Below, piece after piece: positions 11,931 through 21,002 of a stretch of 51,272 nt of DNA. The notes under the pieces were generated by a model. The model was not told the origin of the DNA. It worked only from the letters and a program-made list of their open reading frames with translations, and searched no databases. The first letter of the stretch is position 1. Each line of letters opens with the position of its first letter. The translations under genes and the position numbers were made by a program. This DNA is from Acidimicrobiia bacterium (GTDB lineage Bacteria; Acidobacteriota; Vicinamibacteria; Vicinamibacterales; UBA2999), in assembly GCA_016871255.1 (NCBI GenBank), contig VFZH01000008.1, positions 1 through 51,272 of the forward strand, given 5' to 3'.

Positions 11931-13070
11931 TCACAGCGCCAGCAACTCGGCCGGCACCCTGGTCAGTACTTCGGCTCCAGCGGCCGTGACCAGCACGTCG
12001 TCTTCGATTCGCACCCCACCCCAACCGGGGATGTATGCCCCCGGCTCGACCGTGAAGACCATGCCGGTTTCGAGCCGAGCGGGCTCCACGCCCGCCTGCG
12101 GGCGGCTGACCCGCGGCAACTCGTGCACTTCCAAGCCGAGGCCGTGGCCGGTGCCGTGTCCGAAGGCCTCCCCGAGGTCCTCCGCCTCGAGAACGGCGCG
12201 TGCCGCCCGATCCACGCCGCTGGCGGCCACCCCCGGACGGACGGCGCCGATCGCCGCCTCCTGTGCCCGCCGTACGGCCCCGTACACTCGTTGGGCCTCC
12301 ACGCTGGGAGGCCCGACCGACACCGTCCGGGTGAGGTCCGAGCAGTATCCGTCCAAGACGCCGCCGAAGTCCAGCACCACGAGGTCTCCCTGCGCCATCA
12401 CCCGATCGCTGGAACGATGGTGCGGAAGGGCGGCATTCGGCCCGGACGCGACAATGGTGTCGAAGGCGAACCGCTCGAAACCCGCCCGGCGCAGGGCCGC
12501 CTCGATCGCCGCCGCAACCTCTCGTTCCGACCGGCCAGGCGCCACGGCGGCAAAGGCCGCCTCGGCGACCGGCGTCAGGAGGCGGGCGCTCGTTCTGAGG
12601 CGGTCCACCTCCGAGGCATCCTTCACCTGCCGCTCCTGCTCCACCACCCGGCTGGTCGTCACCAGGGTCAGTCCCGCGTCGGCCACCGCCGCCGTCAGCC
12701 ACTGGTACCGGGACACCGTGAGGTGATCACCCTCGATTCCGATTTGCCGATCACCTAGCTCGGTCAAACACCCGACCAGCGCCTCGTCGTAGCCATTCGC
12801 CACCGTCCACACCCGAAGATCCTGGCTTCCGCCCCGCCCGCCCTGGAACCGCTTCACCGCTTCCAAGTACCGCGAGTCCACCAGCAGGTGAATACCGTTG
12901 GCGGTCAGGACGGCGATCCCCGCGGTGCCGCTGTGGCCAGTCAAGTAGGTGACGTTGGGAAGATGCGTCACGACCAGGCTGCTGACGCCGGCGGCGGCCA
13001 TCCTGGCGCGAACCCGTCGAAGACGGTCTGCGAACGGACTGAACGAACCTGCCTTTCCCGATCCTGGCAT
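11931..13070 (-). CDS. Xaa-Pro aminopeptidase/dipeptidase, M24 family
   Basis: Cytoplasmic metallopeptidase expected to remove an N-terminal residue next to proline. In 379 residues an N-terminal creatinase-like domain (LPNVTYLTGHSGT) precedes the pita-bread catalytic domain. Metal ligands are visible: the two Asp in LDFGGVLDGYCSDLTR, the His in FGHGTGHGLG, and Glu in VFTVEPGAY and VRIEDDV. ATG 13070 lies six bases after TACAAT, so the transcript is probably leaderless. It heads the group with accB, accC and thiE; pepP genes next to accB occur in other bacteria. Confidence 0.93.
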   Translation of the reverse strand: MPGSGKAGSFSPFADRLRRVRARMAAAGVSSLVVTHLPNVTYLTGHSGTAGIAVLTANGIHLLVDSRYLEAVKRFQGGRGGSQDLRVWTVANGYDEALVGCLTELGDRQIGIEGDHLTVSRYQWLTAAVADAGLTLVTTSRVVEQERQVKDASEVDRLRTSARLLTPVAEAAFAAVAPGRSEREVAAAIEAALRRAGFERFAFDTIVASGPNAALPHHRSSDRVMAQGDLVVLDFGGVLDGYCSDLTRTVSVGPPSVEAQRVYGAVRRAQEAAIGAVRPGVAASGVDRAARAVLEAEDLGEAFGHGTGHGLGLEVHELPRVSRPQAGVEPARLETGMVFTVEPGAYIPGWGGVRIEDDVLVTAAGAEVLTRVPAELLAL

Positions 13071-13076
13071 TCGCCG

Positions 13077-13082
13077 ATTGTA
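13077..13082 (-). promoter_or_regulatory. TACAAT -10 box six bases before the pepP-like start
   Basis: On the minus strand TACAAT is followed by CGGCGA and the ATG at 13070, the same geometry as at kdsA, folD and nagZ. It implies a leaderless transcript and a promoter separating pepP-acc-thiE from the pilus genes upstream. Confidence 0.5.
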
Positions 13083-13089
13083 CGCCTCC

Positions 13090-14373
13090 TCAGTCGTCGC
13101 GACTGACGGTCACCGGCCGCGTGGTGGTCGCCACCCGGCCCAGCGAGTCCCGCAGCGTCAGGCGGATCGTGTACGTCCCCGGCGTTTCGTAGGAGGTCGA
13201 GGCATCAGGGCCACCTCGGGTCGCGGTTTGCCCGTTCCCGAAGTCCCAGAGGTACTCGACGATCGTGGCGCCCGCACTGGTCATCGAATCGGCACCGTGG
13301 ACCCGGACCATCTGACCGACGACCGGATTGGCGGGCGACACCGAAAAACCAGCGGCAATTCCCGCGCCCACGGTCAAAGTGGCCCCGTGCGTCCGGGACT
13401 GCCCGGCGTCATCCGTTACAGTGAGACTGGCCACGTAGTTGCCAGCGTGCGCGTAGCGGTGGGTGACCGTGACACCGCTGTCCACGCCCCCGTCCCCGAA
13501 GTCCCACCTGTACGCGGTCAACGCATGCCCCGGCGCCGCTGCCGAGCCCGTCGCGTTGAATCGCACCACCTGCTCCGCCGATGGCACGCCCGGTGAGAAC
13601 GTGAACGCAGGAACCGGTGGCGGCGGCGGCACAATGGTGACCGCCGCGGACACCGAGGCCGCCGCACCGGTCGGATCCGTCACCCGGAGCGTCACGACGT
13701 ACGTCCGGGCGCGGCCGAACCGATGCGTGGCCACGACGCCGGCGGCGCGCGCCTCCCCCTCGAAGTCCCACTCGTACGTGCACGAAGCCCCACACGCCGT
13801 TCCTTCGTCCGTCGTCTCCGCGGCGTCGAAGCGAACCGCCTGGCCAGGGGTGGCTACCGGGGGGAGCACGGTGAACGCAGGTGCCGGCGCCGTGCGGTTC
13901 GCGGGGCCGGTGAGCGAGACGGACACCACGCGCTCGATCGCGCCCTCGGCGTCTCCGCCGAGCGGGGTCACACGGATGTGCGCCCGATCCCCGGGAACCA
14001 CTGCGCTCACTGGAGGAGCCACGTAATCCACGACCGCCTGCCCGGCACCGTCGGTCACGACCTCCTCCCGGCTGAGCGTGCCGATCGACGCCCGCACGGT
14101 CAGCCGCTGCCCACCGACAGGGCGCACAGCCGCGTCGCGTACGTCGATGACGACACTCGACCGGGAACTCCCGTCCCGCGGCAACTGGTCCGGCCGGGCC
14201 ACGACCGTCACCGATAACCCGAACTCCGACGGGCCGGTCAGGGGCGTGAGCGCCGGGTCCGCCAGGCCACACGCCGTGACCAGCGTTCCGGCCAGTACCG
14301 CCAGCACCCCCGTGGCACGGCGGCGCGGGCGCGGACAGCCAGCTGCCCGCGACACGAGGGTGCCGGGCCTCAT
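13090..14373 (-). CDS. Secreted lipoprotein with Big-type and three PKD domains
   Basis: The N terminus ends in a lipobox (GTLVTACG), so the mature protein should be anchored in a membrane facing the periplasm or surface. Residues about 55-135 resemble a bacterial Ig-like (Big-1/invasin) fold with SSVVIDVRDAAVRPVGG. Three PKD repeats follow, each with a WDF core: YEWDFEG, YRWDFGDG and YLWDFGNG. PKD and Big domains are adhesive or stalk modules. The start overlaps the stop of the preceding lipoprotein by four bases, making it the last gene of the pilus operon. It may be a pilus-linked adhesin or spacer; that role is inference. Confidence 0.8.
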   Translation of the reverse strand: MRPGTLVSRAAGCPRPRRRATGVLAVLAGTLVTACGLADPALTPLTGPSEFGLSVTVVARPDQLPRDGSSRSSVVIDVRDAAVRPVGGQRLTVRASIGTLSREEVVTDGAGQAVVDYVAPPVSAVVPGDRAHIRVTPLGGDAEGAIERVVSVSLTGPANRTAPAPAFTVLPPVATPGQAVRFDAAETTDEGTACGASCTYEWDFEGEARAAGVVATHRFGRARTYVVTLRVTDPTGAAASVSAAVTIVPPPPPVPAFTFSPGVPSAEQVVRFNATGSAAAPGHALTAYRWDFGDGGVDSGVTVTHRYAHAGNYVASLTVTDDAGQSRTHGATLTVGAGIAAGFSVSPANPVVGQMVRVHGADSMTSAGATIVEYLWDFGNGQTATRGGPDASTSYETPGTYTIRLTLRDSLGRVATTTRPVTVSRDD

Positions 14374-15005
14374 GGATTCCCCTGCCCGGGGTCGCTGAAG
14401 TTGCCGAACTGCACGCCGATGCTGCCGGCTGCGATGACTTCGTGACCGGCCAGATCCCGTCCGATGAAAGTGACGTCCGCGATCGTGGCGATGACCACCC
14501 GGCTTGCTCGAAGCCCGGCCAGCGGCGCCTCCTCCTTCGCGGTCCGCCGAACGATCTCGAACTGGTGCGTTGCGGGCTGGTCGGGCGGCACTGTGAAGGT
14601 CGTACCCGACTCGAACGGATAGGGCACGTCCACGCCGGCCACGTTGCGCCCATCGGTCCGCCGATACTGGACCCGGTACCGGGTGATGGTGACCTGATTG
14701 AGCGCCGACGGACTCGCCGGCGCCCCTGGCGGGCCCGGATCCCGCGGCACGAGTCTCAGCGTGACCCGACCGGCATCACTGAAGACGACGGTCTCGGCCG
14801 CGCCACCACCGGCCCCCCGCACGCTCGTGACGACATCAGAGCTCAGCGTGCCGCTGAAGATCGAGGGGCTCGCACCGGACGCAGCCTCCAGCCGGACGAG
14901 GACCACCTGCACCGGCGATCGACCAGGCCCGGTTGCACGTCCGCAACCCGAAGCCGAGGCGAGCGCACACACCGCTGCCGCGAGCCAGAGCCGCACCGTC
15001 GTCAC
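14370..15005 (-). CDS. Conserved lipoprotein of the type IV pilus operon, function unknown
   Basis: From GTG 15005 (GGCGGGG lies about 8 bases upstream) the 211-residue product has a signal peptide ending in the lipobox SASGCG. The mature part is beta-rich, with VTITRYRVQYRRTDGRNVAG, VPYPFESGT and ADVTFIGRDLAGHEV. I recall similar unnamed lipoproteins behind pilQ in Acidobacteriota but know no function. It begins 49 bases after the pilQ stop and its own stop overlaps the PKD gene, so it is translated in the same unit. A pilotin or pilus-secretin accessory role is possible; nothing in the sequence proves it. Confidence 0.75.
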   Translation of the reverse strand: MTTVRLWLAAAVCALASASGCGRATGPGRSPVQVVLVRLEAASGASPSIFSGTLSSDVVTSVRGAGGGAAETVVFSDAGRVTLRLVPRDPGPPGAPASPSALNQVTITRYRVQYRRTDGRNVAGVDVPYPFESGTTFTVPPDQPATHQFEIVRRTAKEEAPLAGLRASRVVIATIADVTFIGRDLAGHEVIAAGSIGVQFGNFSDPGQGNP

Positions 15006-15054
15006 AGGATGCCCCGCCTCGCCACCGACCCCGCACCGGTCACACGCCCGAACC

Positions 15055-16443
15055 TCATGCGCCGCTCCCGGCCGAGGCCGCATCGAGCCGCACGATACGG
15101 GGGGTGATGAAGATCAGCAGCTCGCGGCTCTCATCGCTGACACCGTCGCGTTTGAACAGCCATCCGAGCAACGGGAGCCGGTGGAGTCCCGGCGTGCGAT
15201 CCTGCGCGGCCTGTTCCCGGCTCACGTAGATGCCACCGATCACCGTCGTCTCGCCATCGCTCACGAGCACCTCCGTGACGGCGCGTTGGGTGTCGATCGG
15301 CGGAATGTTGTTGACCGCGCGGCTGAAGTCGGGGGCCGCGTTCTCCACGGCGATCCGCATGATGACCGTGTCCGACGCCGTGATCTGCGGCGTCACGCGC
15401 AGGGTGAGCGCGGCATCCTTGAACGTGACCGTCACCGTGTTGTTAGCCACGGTCTGAATCGGGATCTGGATCCCTTGCGTGATCTCGGCCTCGACGTTGT
15501 TCTGCGTGGCGACACGTGGCGTGGACAGCAGCCGCCCATGCCCATGCCGCTCCAGCGCCGACAGCGCCATGTCCAGGCCGACCGCGCCGTTGACCGAACC
15601 GAGCGCCACGCCGATGGCACTGGTGGCCGCCGCCACCCCGAGGCCCACCGCCGTCGGGGCCGGCGTCCGCAAGTCCTCCCCTGCCTCCGCGCGTCCCGTC
15701 ACCGCAGCCTGATTCGGGAACACCACGGGAAACGTGTTCCCCAACGCCGGGCTCGCCCGGGCACCAACGCCCCATCGCACGCCGAGCGTGCGCGCGAACT
15801 CGCGCGTCGTCTGCACGATCCGCGCCTCGATCTCCACTTGAGGCTGAGGGCGGTCCAACGTGTCCAGGAGTGCGGTCGCCCGGGTCAGGCGTTCGCGCAG
15901 GTCGTGCACGATCAGCGTGTTCGTGCGGGCGTCGGTCTGCACCTGCCCGCGTGGCGAGAGGATCGTGCGCGTGACCAGGCCTTCCAGATCCTCGGCCCTG
16001 GCGTAGCTCAGCGAGCGCGTCAGGACGTCGAGTTCACCCGCGAGCGCCTGTTGTTCCGCCAGCGCCCGGCGCTCGGCCTCCGCCGCCGCCAGCACGGCGA
16101 GTGGCGCAACACGCAGGACGCTCCCCTCGACGGCGTATCCCAGGCGATACGTCTGCAGAATGGTGTCGAGCGCCTGGTCCCAGGGGACGTCGCGCACCAC
16201 CAGGTCCACGGTGCCCTGGATCGACGGGTCCAGGACGACGTTCAACCCGCTGATGCCGGCAAACGCCCGAAGGACGGCCCGCAGATCCGCTCCCTCGAAG
16301 TCGAGTGTCACGGGGTCGCCGGTGTACCGGGCCGCGTCCTGCGCAGCACGCACGCCCGCCGATACCAGCGCGACCCACGCCGCGCCAAGCACGACGAACC
16401 AGATCCTTCGTCGTCGCGAAATCCGCCGGGTCGACTCGCTCAT
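15055..16443 (-). CDS. pilQ: Type IV pilus secretin PilQ, short form
   Basis: Forms the outer-membrane channel for the pilus. After a signal segment (about residues 12-33) come an STN-like domain (VTLDFEGADLRAVLRAFAGI, IQGTVDLVVRDVPWDQALD), a secretin N-domain (TNTLIVHDL) and the C-terminal secretin core with VEIEARIVQT, STPRVATQNN and the final TPGLHRLPLLGWLFKRD. At 462 residues it is much shorter than proteobacterial PilQ (about 700) because the peptidoglycan-binding AMIN domains are missing. The ATG overlaps the pilNOP stop by four bases. The short secretin plus the fused NOP protein suggest a compacted pilus base. Confidence 0.9.
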   Translation of the reverse strand: MSESTRRISRRRRIWFVVLGAAWVALVSAGVRAAQDAARYTGDPVTLDFEGADLRAVLRAFAGISGLNVVLDPSIQGTVDLVVRDVPWDQALDTILQTYRLGYAVEGSVLRVAPLAVLAAAEAERRALAEQQALAGELDVLTRSLSYARAEDLEGLVTRTILSPRGQVQTDARTNTLIVHDLRERLTRATALLDTLDRPQPQVEIEARIVQTTREFARTLGVRWGVGARASPALGNTFPVVFPNQAAVTGRAEAGEDLRTPAPTAVGLGVAAATSAIGVALGSVNGAVGLDMALSALERHGHGRLLSTPRVATQNNVEAEITQGIQIPIQTVANNTVTVTFKDAALTLRVTPQITASDTVIMRIAVENAAPDFSRAVNNIPPIDTQRAVTEVLVSDGETTVIGGIYVSREQAAQDRTPGLHRLPLLGWLFKRDGVSDESRELLIFITPRIVRLDAASAGSGA

Positions 16444-17783
16444 CGCGTTCCCGCTTCCCGCTTCACCACACGGAGGACCACGTCGGCTCCACCCGTCGCT
16501 CCACGCGCCGCTCCACGCGCCGCCCCATCCATCTGCATCACCAGTGCACCCGGCCCGATGGTCTCGACGCGACCGTCGAGTACCCGATCGCCGGGCCGCA
16601 ACCGATAGTTGCGGTCGCGCCCCTGCACCAGCGCGACGTCACCCGCCGGGCTTCGTACGGTCCCCCTGAGCACGATCTCTGCCACCGCGAGTCCGGCCAC
16701 TCCTGACGGCCCCGTGTCGGACACGGGGGGGCGGGTCGCCGGGGCATGCTCTGTTCCCACGAACGGATCACGGTGCCTCGGGTCGGTTCCCTCCACGCCG
16801 GACCCGGCGTCTCCCCGAATGCGAGGCCGTGCGGCCGGCGCCATCTCGAAGACGTTCAGGTCGCACTGCGCGCTCAGTGTCGTGTCGCCGGGCACGGCCG
16901 TGTGCCGAGCCCGGATCTCCAGCGCACTCACGGTGACCACGACCGATGCGCTCCCGATTCGATCGAGGAAGGCCAGCAGGCCGTCGTAGGTGGCCGTCAG
17001 CTCCACACGTACCGGCAGCACGGCGGGCACAGGGGATCGCTCGGGCGCAAGCGGCGCGAAGGCACCGAGCACCACGCCTGTCTCCTGCGAGACCCGATGC
17101 AGGTCGCGCAGCAAACCCACGGTTAGCGTGTCTCGCCTGTCCCGGCCTCCAGGCGACGCCAGGTCGTCTTCGGCGGCCTGATGCTCCAGTCCGTCAGCGC
17201 GAAGGCGGTTCGCCGCCTCGTCCGCCATCTCGGTTTCGATGACGAACTCGAGCTCGCCAGGCCCGGGCGCCTCCCTGTCCGCGGATGCCGTGGACCGGCT
17301 GCTGACGACCCGCACCGCGGCGAAGACCGGCTCGACGGCGAGTGCCTCCACGAAGGCCGCCAGTGTCGCCAGCGACAAGGCCCTGCCCGACAGCGTAGCG
17401 CCCGCCGGCCCGAGCACGATCGCAGTCAATCGCACGTCGTCGGGCGAGCGTCGGGCGACCGCAGAGAGCAGGCGCACGGCCTGTTCCCGCGCGCGCTGGA
17501 TCAACCCGGCGGGATCCCGCGCGTCCTGCACCACATCGCGGCGGGCCTGCGGCGCGGCGGCTTCCGTCGCTCGATCCGGGCCCGGCTGCCCCTGGACGGC
17601 CGCCTCCAACCCTCGATCGCCCCCCGGCTCGGGCAGGATCCCCGCGCTCCATGCCGCCACGCCGGTGGCGATCCCTGCAAGGGCTGCTGCGGTCACGCCC
17701 ATCGCCCGCGACGAAGCCCACCACTCACGCCGCCCGTGTCCTCCCCGACCGGTCGCCGGGCCCAGCAGATTGATGCGGGTCAT
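16440..17783 (-). CDS. PilN-PilO-PilP fusion, type IV pilus alignment subcomplex
   Basis: One continuous 447-residue frame carries three proteins that are normally separate. Residues 1-190: MTRINLL, the PilN N-terminal motif that binds PilM, one membrane helix (about 28-50) and the PilN periplasmic fold (DDVRLTAIVLGPAGATLSG). Residues about 205-320: PilO-like fold (PVRVELTATYDGLLAFLDRI, VVVTVSALEIRAR), without its own membrane helix. Residues about 365-447: PilP-like (IVLRGTVRSPAGDVALVQG, YRLRPGDRVLDGRVETIGP), without its lipobox. These proteins link PilM to PilQ across the periplasm. The start overlaps the pilM stop and the stop overlaps pilQ, four bases each. Confidence 0.85.
   Translation of the reverse strand: MTRINLLGPATGRGGHGRREWWASSRAMGVTAAALAGIATGVAAWSAGILPEPGGDRGLEAAVQGQPGPDRATEAAAPQARRDVVQDARDPAGLIQRAREQAVRLLSAVARRSPDDVRLTAIVLGPAGATLSGRALSLATLAAFVEALAVEPVFAAVRVVSSRSTASADREAPGPGELEFVIETEMADEAANRLRADGLEHQAAEDDLASPGGRDRRDTLTVGLLRDLHRVSQETGVVLGAFAPLAPERSPVPAVLPVRVELTATYDGLLAFLDRIGSASVVVTVSALEIRARHTAVPGDTTLSAQCDLNVFEMAPAARPRIRGDAGSGVEGTDPRHRDPFVGTEHAPATRPPVSDTGPSGVAGLAVAEIVLRGTVRSPAGDVALVQGRDRNYRLRPGDRVLDGRVETIGPGALVMQMDGAARGAARGATGGADVVLRVVKREAGTR
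16498..16521. repeat. Two tandem copies of a 12-base unit in the pilNOP C-terminus
   Basis: GCTCCACGCGCC occurs twice head to tail. It codes for the Ala/Arg/Gly-rich segment GARGAR just after the PilP-like domain and could change length by slippage without breaking the frame. Confidence 0.5.
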
Positions 17784-18868
17784 CGGTCCCCCGCTCGCCG
17801 CAGTGCCAGGCCCACGGCCACGGCCGCCGTTGAAGGGTGGCCCGGATCCTCGTCGCTGTCTCCGCGGCCTGCCCTCGCGATGACCCGGAACGGGTCGAGC
17901 ATCGCGACCGGCGCCTGCAGTCGGGCCTCGAGCGACCGGGCGAACCCCGGCAGCCGCGAGGCCCCGCCGCTCATGAACACCTCGTCCACGGTTTCAACGG
18001 ATTCCACTGCGCGGAAGGCGTCGATCGTCGCCGCCACTTCCTGCATCAGGCGCTCGGTCGCCGCCTCCAGCACGTCTGTCACGTCCTCGCGGGAAGCGCC
18101 GTCCACGGCGCGACCGGCCTCGAGCCCTTCGGCCATCTCGAACGTCAGGCCGAGTTCGTGCTGAAGCGCCTCCGTGCAGGCATTCCCGCCAAGCGGCAGG
18201 TCGCGCGTGGCCAGCATCCGGCTACCCATCAGCAGGCTGACTGTCGTCAGGCTCGCCCCGGCGTTGACGAGTGCCACGCACCGCCCGGGCGCCGGGTCGT
18301 AGTTCAGGACGAAGGTGTTCTGGACGGCGAACGCGTCCACATCGACGACGACGGCCCCGAGGCCCGCCCGCTCCACCACCGCCAGGTAGCCGGCGATCCG
18401 CTCCCGCCTGGCCGCCACCAGCAGCACATCCATCGCGTCGCGCGCCGACGAGGGCCCTTCACGCCTCAGCACCTGGTAGTCCAGGGCCACGTCCTGCAGC
18501 GGGATCGGAATCTGGTACGACGCCTCCCACCGCACGGCCTCCTCCAGTTCCTCAGCCGTCATGGGAGGGAGCGACACTCTCCGGACGACGGCCGCGCTGC
18601 CTGACACCGAGACCGCCACCGGGAGGCCGGCGCACCCCTCGTGCCGCAGCACACGGCGGACCGCGGCAGCAACGGCTGCCGGATCGAGGACCGTGCTGTC
18701 CACGATGGCGCCCCGGGGAACCGGTTCGCTGTCCCAGATCCCCAGCGCGTATCCGCCCGCCGTCTCCTTCAACTGCACGGCTTTCACCGCGCTCGACCCG
18801 ATGTCGAGGCCGATGGAGCTTGCCCCGATGGACGAGCTGTCCCGCCGCCACCGAACCAGCGTCCGCAC
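17780..18868 (-). CDS. pilM: Type IV pilus actin-like ATPase PilM
   Basis: Cytoplasmic actin-like protein that binds the N terminus of PilN and links the pilus base to the motor. SIGLDIGSSAVKAVQLKE is the phosphate-1 motif, LPPMTAEELEEAVRWEASYQ follows the family, and VFMSGGASRLPGF is the adenosine motif. From GTG 18868 it is 362 residues, close to the usual 350. The start is chosen because homology begins at residue 15; the frame stays open upstream without conserved sequence. It heads pilM-pilNOP-pilQ-lipoprotein-PKD. The motor ATPases PilB/PilT and PilC are not in the window. Confidence 0.92.
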   Translation of the reverse strand: MRTLVRWRRDSSSIGASSIGLDIGSSAVKAVQLKETAGGYALGIWDSEPVPRGAIVDSTVLDPAAVAAAVRRVLRHEGCAGLPVAVSVSGSAAVVRRVSLPPMTAEELEEAVRWEASYQIPIPLQDVALDYQVLRREGPSSARDAMDVLLVAARRERIAGYLAVVERAGLGAVVVDVDAFAVQNTFVLNYDPAPGRCVALVNAGASLTTVSLLMGSRMLATRDLPLGGNACTEALQHELGLTFEMAEGLEAGRAVDGASREDVTDVLEAATERLMQEVAATIDAFRAVESVETVDEVFMSGGASRLPGFARSLEARLQAPVAMLDPFRVIARAGRGDSDEDPGHPSTAAVAVGLALRRAGDR

Positions 18869-19049
18869 CTGCCGGCTCGTGGCAACTGACGTGCCAGCCG
18901 CCGGCGGTCGCCCGGGCTCTGAAGTCCGGCCGTCCTGCCTGGACAGTCCCCTCTCCGGGCCCCCGGGCCCGGGTAGCGGGGCGCGCTCGGGGTATCCGGG
19001 AGCCGTCCCTCCCAGGATACGGGCCCGACCTCCCATGGCGGCGATCACC

Positions 19050-19078
19050 TTGACAGCAACCGGAACCGTAACTATCAT
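19050..19078 (+). promoter_or_regulatory. Strong sigma-70 promoter of the rplM operon
   Basis: TTGACA (19050-19055), exactly 17 bases, then TATCAT (19073-19078): the best consensus promoter in the window. Transcription should start near 19085, giving a leader of about 75 bases before rplM, long enough for translational autoregulation as known for L13 in E. coli; no defined structure was established. The rest of the 292-base divergent gap to pilM (18869-19049) shows no clear pilM promoter. Confidence 0.7.
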
Positions 19079-19160
19079 CAGCGTTTGCGGCGATAGCGAT
19101 CGGAATGGCCGTGAAGGCCGCGCCCGGAGTGTGTCCAGGCAGCCGCAACTCGGAACGACT

Positions 19161-19595
19161 ATGCGAACGTGGATAGCAAGCGCGCAGGCTGGTGCCGGCC
19201 GGAAGTGGCACGTCATCGACGCAAACGGGCAGGTGCTCGGACGCGTCGCGACGGTAGCGGCACGCCTGCTGCAGGGCAAGCACAAGGCGACCTACACGAC
19301 GTTCATCGACACGGGTGACCACGTCGTGATCGTCAACGCGGCCCAGGTCAGGCTGACCGGCCGCAAAGAAGATCAGAAACTCTACCGCTACCACAGCGGG
19401 TACGAGGGCGGGTTGCGCGAGGAGCGCGCCGGGGTGCTCCGGAAGCGGATTCCGGCGCGGATGGTCGAAGAGGCGGTGCGCGGCATGCTCCCGAAAACGA
19501 AGCTGGGTGACGCGATGTACCGCAAGCTCAAGGTCTACGCGGGCGCCGATCACCCGCACGCGGCGCAGCAGCCGCAGCCGATCGAGGTGTCCTAG
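19161..19595 (+). CDS. rplM: 50S ribosomal protein L13
   Basis: Early-assembly protein of the large subunit. The 144 residues show WHVIDANGQVLGRVATVAAR, TGRKEDQKLYRYHSGYEGGL, RMVEEAVRGMLPKTKLG and LKVYAGADHPHAAQQPQPI, the complete family signature. ATG 19161 gives the standard N terminus (homologues start MKTYxAK); the ribosome site is weak (GGAAC). A strong promoter lies about 75 bases before it. rpsI follows, the near-universal pair. Confidence 0.97.
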   Translation: MRTWIASAQAGAGRKWHVIDANGQVLGRVATVAARLLQGKHKATYTTFIDTGDHVVIVNAAQVRLTGRKEDQKLYRYHSGYEGGLREERAGVLRKRIPARMVEEAVRGMLPKTKLGDAMYRKLKVYAGADHPHAAQQPQPIEVS

Positions 19596-19625
19596 TGGGA
19601 ACTGTTGAAAGGAGGGGCCGGTAAG

Positions 19626-20018
19626 GTGGCCGCACTCGAGTACTACGCAACCGGGCGTCGCAAGACGTCAACCGCCCGTGTGTTCCTGCGCCCCGGCAGC
19701 GGCGCCATCACCGTCAACCACCGCGAGTTCGCCAACTACTTCCCCACCGATCAGCTGCGGACGCAGGTGCGCCGGCCGCTGCTCCTCACCGAGACGGGGG
19801 ACAGGTTCGACATCCTCGCCACGGTCGCCGGCGGCGGCATCAACGGCCAGGCCGGCGCGGTGCGACTGGGGATTGCGCGCGCGCTGGTGGAGTTCAACAC
19901 GGAGCTGCGCAGGCAGCTCAAGAAGGAAGGGCTCCTGACCTCCGATTCCCGGATCAAGGAGCGCAAGAAGTACGGTCTGGCTGGGGCCCGGAAGCGGTTC
20001 CAGTTCTCGAAACGGTAG
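19626..20018 (+). CDS. rpsI: 30S ribosomal protein S9
   Basis: Small-subunit head protein whose C-terminal tail reaches the P-site tRNA. From GTG 19626 it has 130 residues, equal to E. coli S9, with [38 protein letters not shown] and the tail [17 protein letters not shown]. The start is set by AAGGAGGGG 9 bases upstream; a TTG at 19605 would add seven unconserved residues and include the ribosome site in the gene. Confidence 0.96.
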   Translation: MAALEYYATGRRKTSTARVFLRPGSGAITVNHREFANYFPTDQLRTQVRRPLLLTETGDRFDILATVAGGGINGQAGAVRLGIARALVEFNTELRRQLKKEGLLTSDSRIKERKKYGLAGARKRFQFSKR

Positions 20019-20051
20019 TCCGCGCTCCGCGCGGCTGTGCAGGGAGGAAGC

Positions 20052-20870
20052 TTGTCGGCGATTGCAATCAAGGATCTGCTCGAAGCGGGCGTCCATTTCG
20101 GCCACCAGACGAAGCGCTGGAATCCGAAGATGAAGGAGTTCATCTTCGGGGAGCGCAACGGCATCTACATCGTCGATCTCCACAAGACGGTGAAGCTGTT
20201 CACGGAAGCCGAAGAGTACGTGACGTCGCTGGCCGCCTCGGGCCGCACCATTCTCTTCGTCGGCACCAAGCGGCAGGCTCAGGACGTCATCGCCGAGGAA
20301 GCGCAACGCTCCGGCATGTTCTTCGTCAATCAGCGCTGGCTGGGTGGCCTCCTGACCAACTTCACGACCATCCAGCGCAGCCTGGGCCGGTTGCGCGACC
20401 TCGAGGCGATGGCCACGGACGGCCGCTACGACACCCTCTCGAAGAAGGAAATCGCCCGCAACGAGAAGGAGAAGCGCAAGCTCCTGAAGAACCTCGAGGG
20501 CATCCGCCAGATGGGCCGGCTGCCGGACGCCGTCTTCGTGGTCGACACTCGCAAGGAGAAGATCGCGGTCGACGAAGCCCGCAAGCTGAAGATTCCCGTC
20601 ATCGGCATCGTGGACACCAACTGCGATCCCGACGAAGTGGACTTCGTGATCCCGGGCAACGACGACGCGCTGCGCTCCATCCGCCTGTTCGCGTCGCGGA
20701 TCGCCGAGGCGGTGCTGGCCGGCCGTGCGCAGCGCGAGTCGCGCCTGGCCGAGGAAGCCGCCGCGCAGGCGGAGGAAGAAGCGGCCGCCGACGCCTCGGC
20801 GCGCCTGACGCGCGTCGTGCGCCCGCAGCGCCGCGCGGCAACCGAAACCCCGGCGACGGCCAACGCCTGA
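20052..20870 (+). CDS. rpsB: 30S ribosomal protein S2
   Basis: Binds S1 and the small-subunit body. [20 protein letters not shown] opens the family, followed by [42 protein letters not shown] and [20 protein letters not shown]. The C-terminus is extended by a Glu/Ala-rich then basic tail (about residues 230-272). AGGGAGGA at 20041-20048 points to TTG 20052 as start although the spacing is short; GTG 20037 is the alternative. It lies between rpsI and tsf. Confidence 0.95.
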   Translation: MSAIAIKDLLEAGVHFGHQTKRWNPKMKEFIFGERNGIYIVDLHKTVKLFTEAEEYVTSLAASGRTILFVGTKRQAQDVIAEEAQRSGMFFVNQRWLGGLLTNFTTIQRSLGRLRDLEAMATDGRYDTLSKKEIARNEKEKRKLLKNLEGIRQMGRLPDAVFVVDTRKEKIAVDEARKLKIPVIGIVDTNCDPDEVDFVIPGNDDALRSIRLFASRIAEAVLAGRAQRESRLAEEAAAQAEEEAAADASARLTRVVRPQRRAATETPATANA

Positions 20871-21002
20871 GGGGATCGCCCCCCGGCTCGCCACGCCCGT
20901 CCGGCAGGTCGAGGGCGCCGGCTCGTATCACATCCGGGCCGGCGGTTCCTCTGTACGCACCCTGCCCCGTCACGACATCGCATCCACCGCACGGAGCCAG
21001 CC

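Noticed and set aside
19605-19625. TTG 19605 as the rpsI start
   Set aside because: It would place the AAGGAGGGG ribosome site inside the gene and add residues absent from S9.
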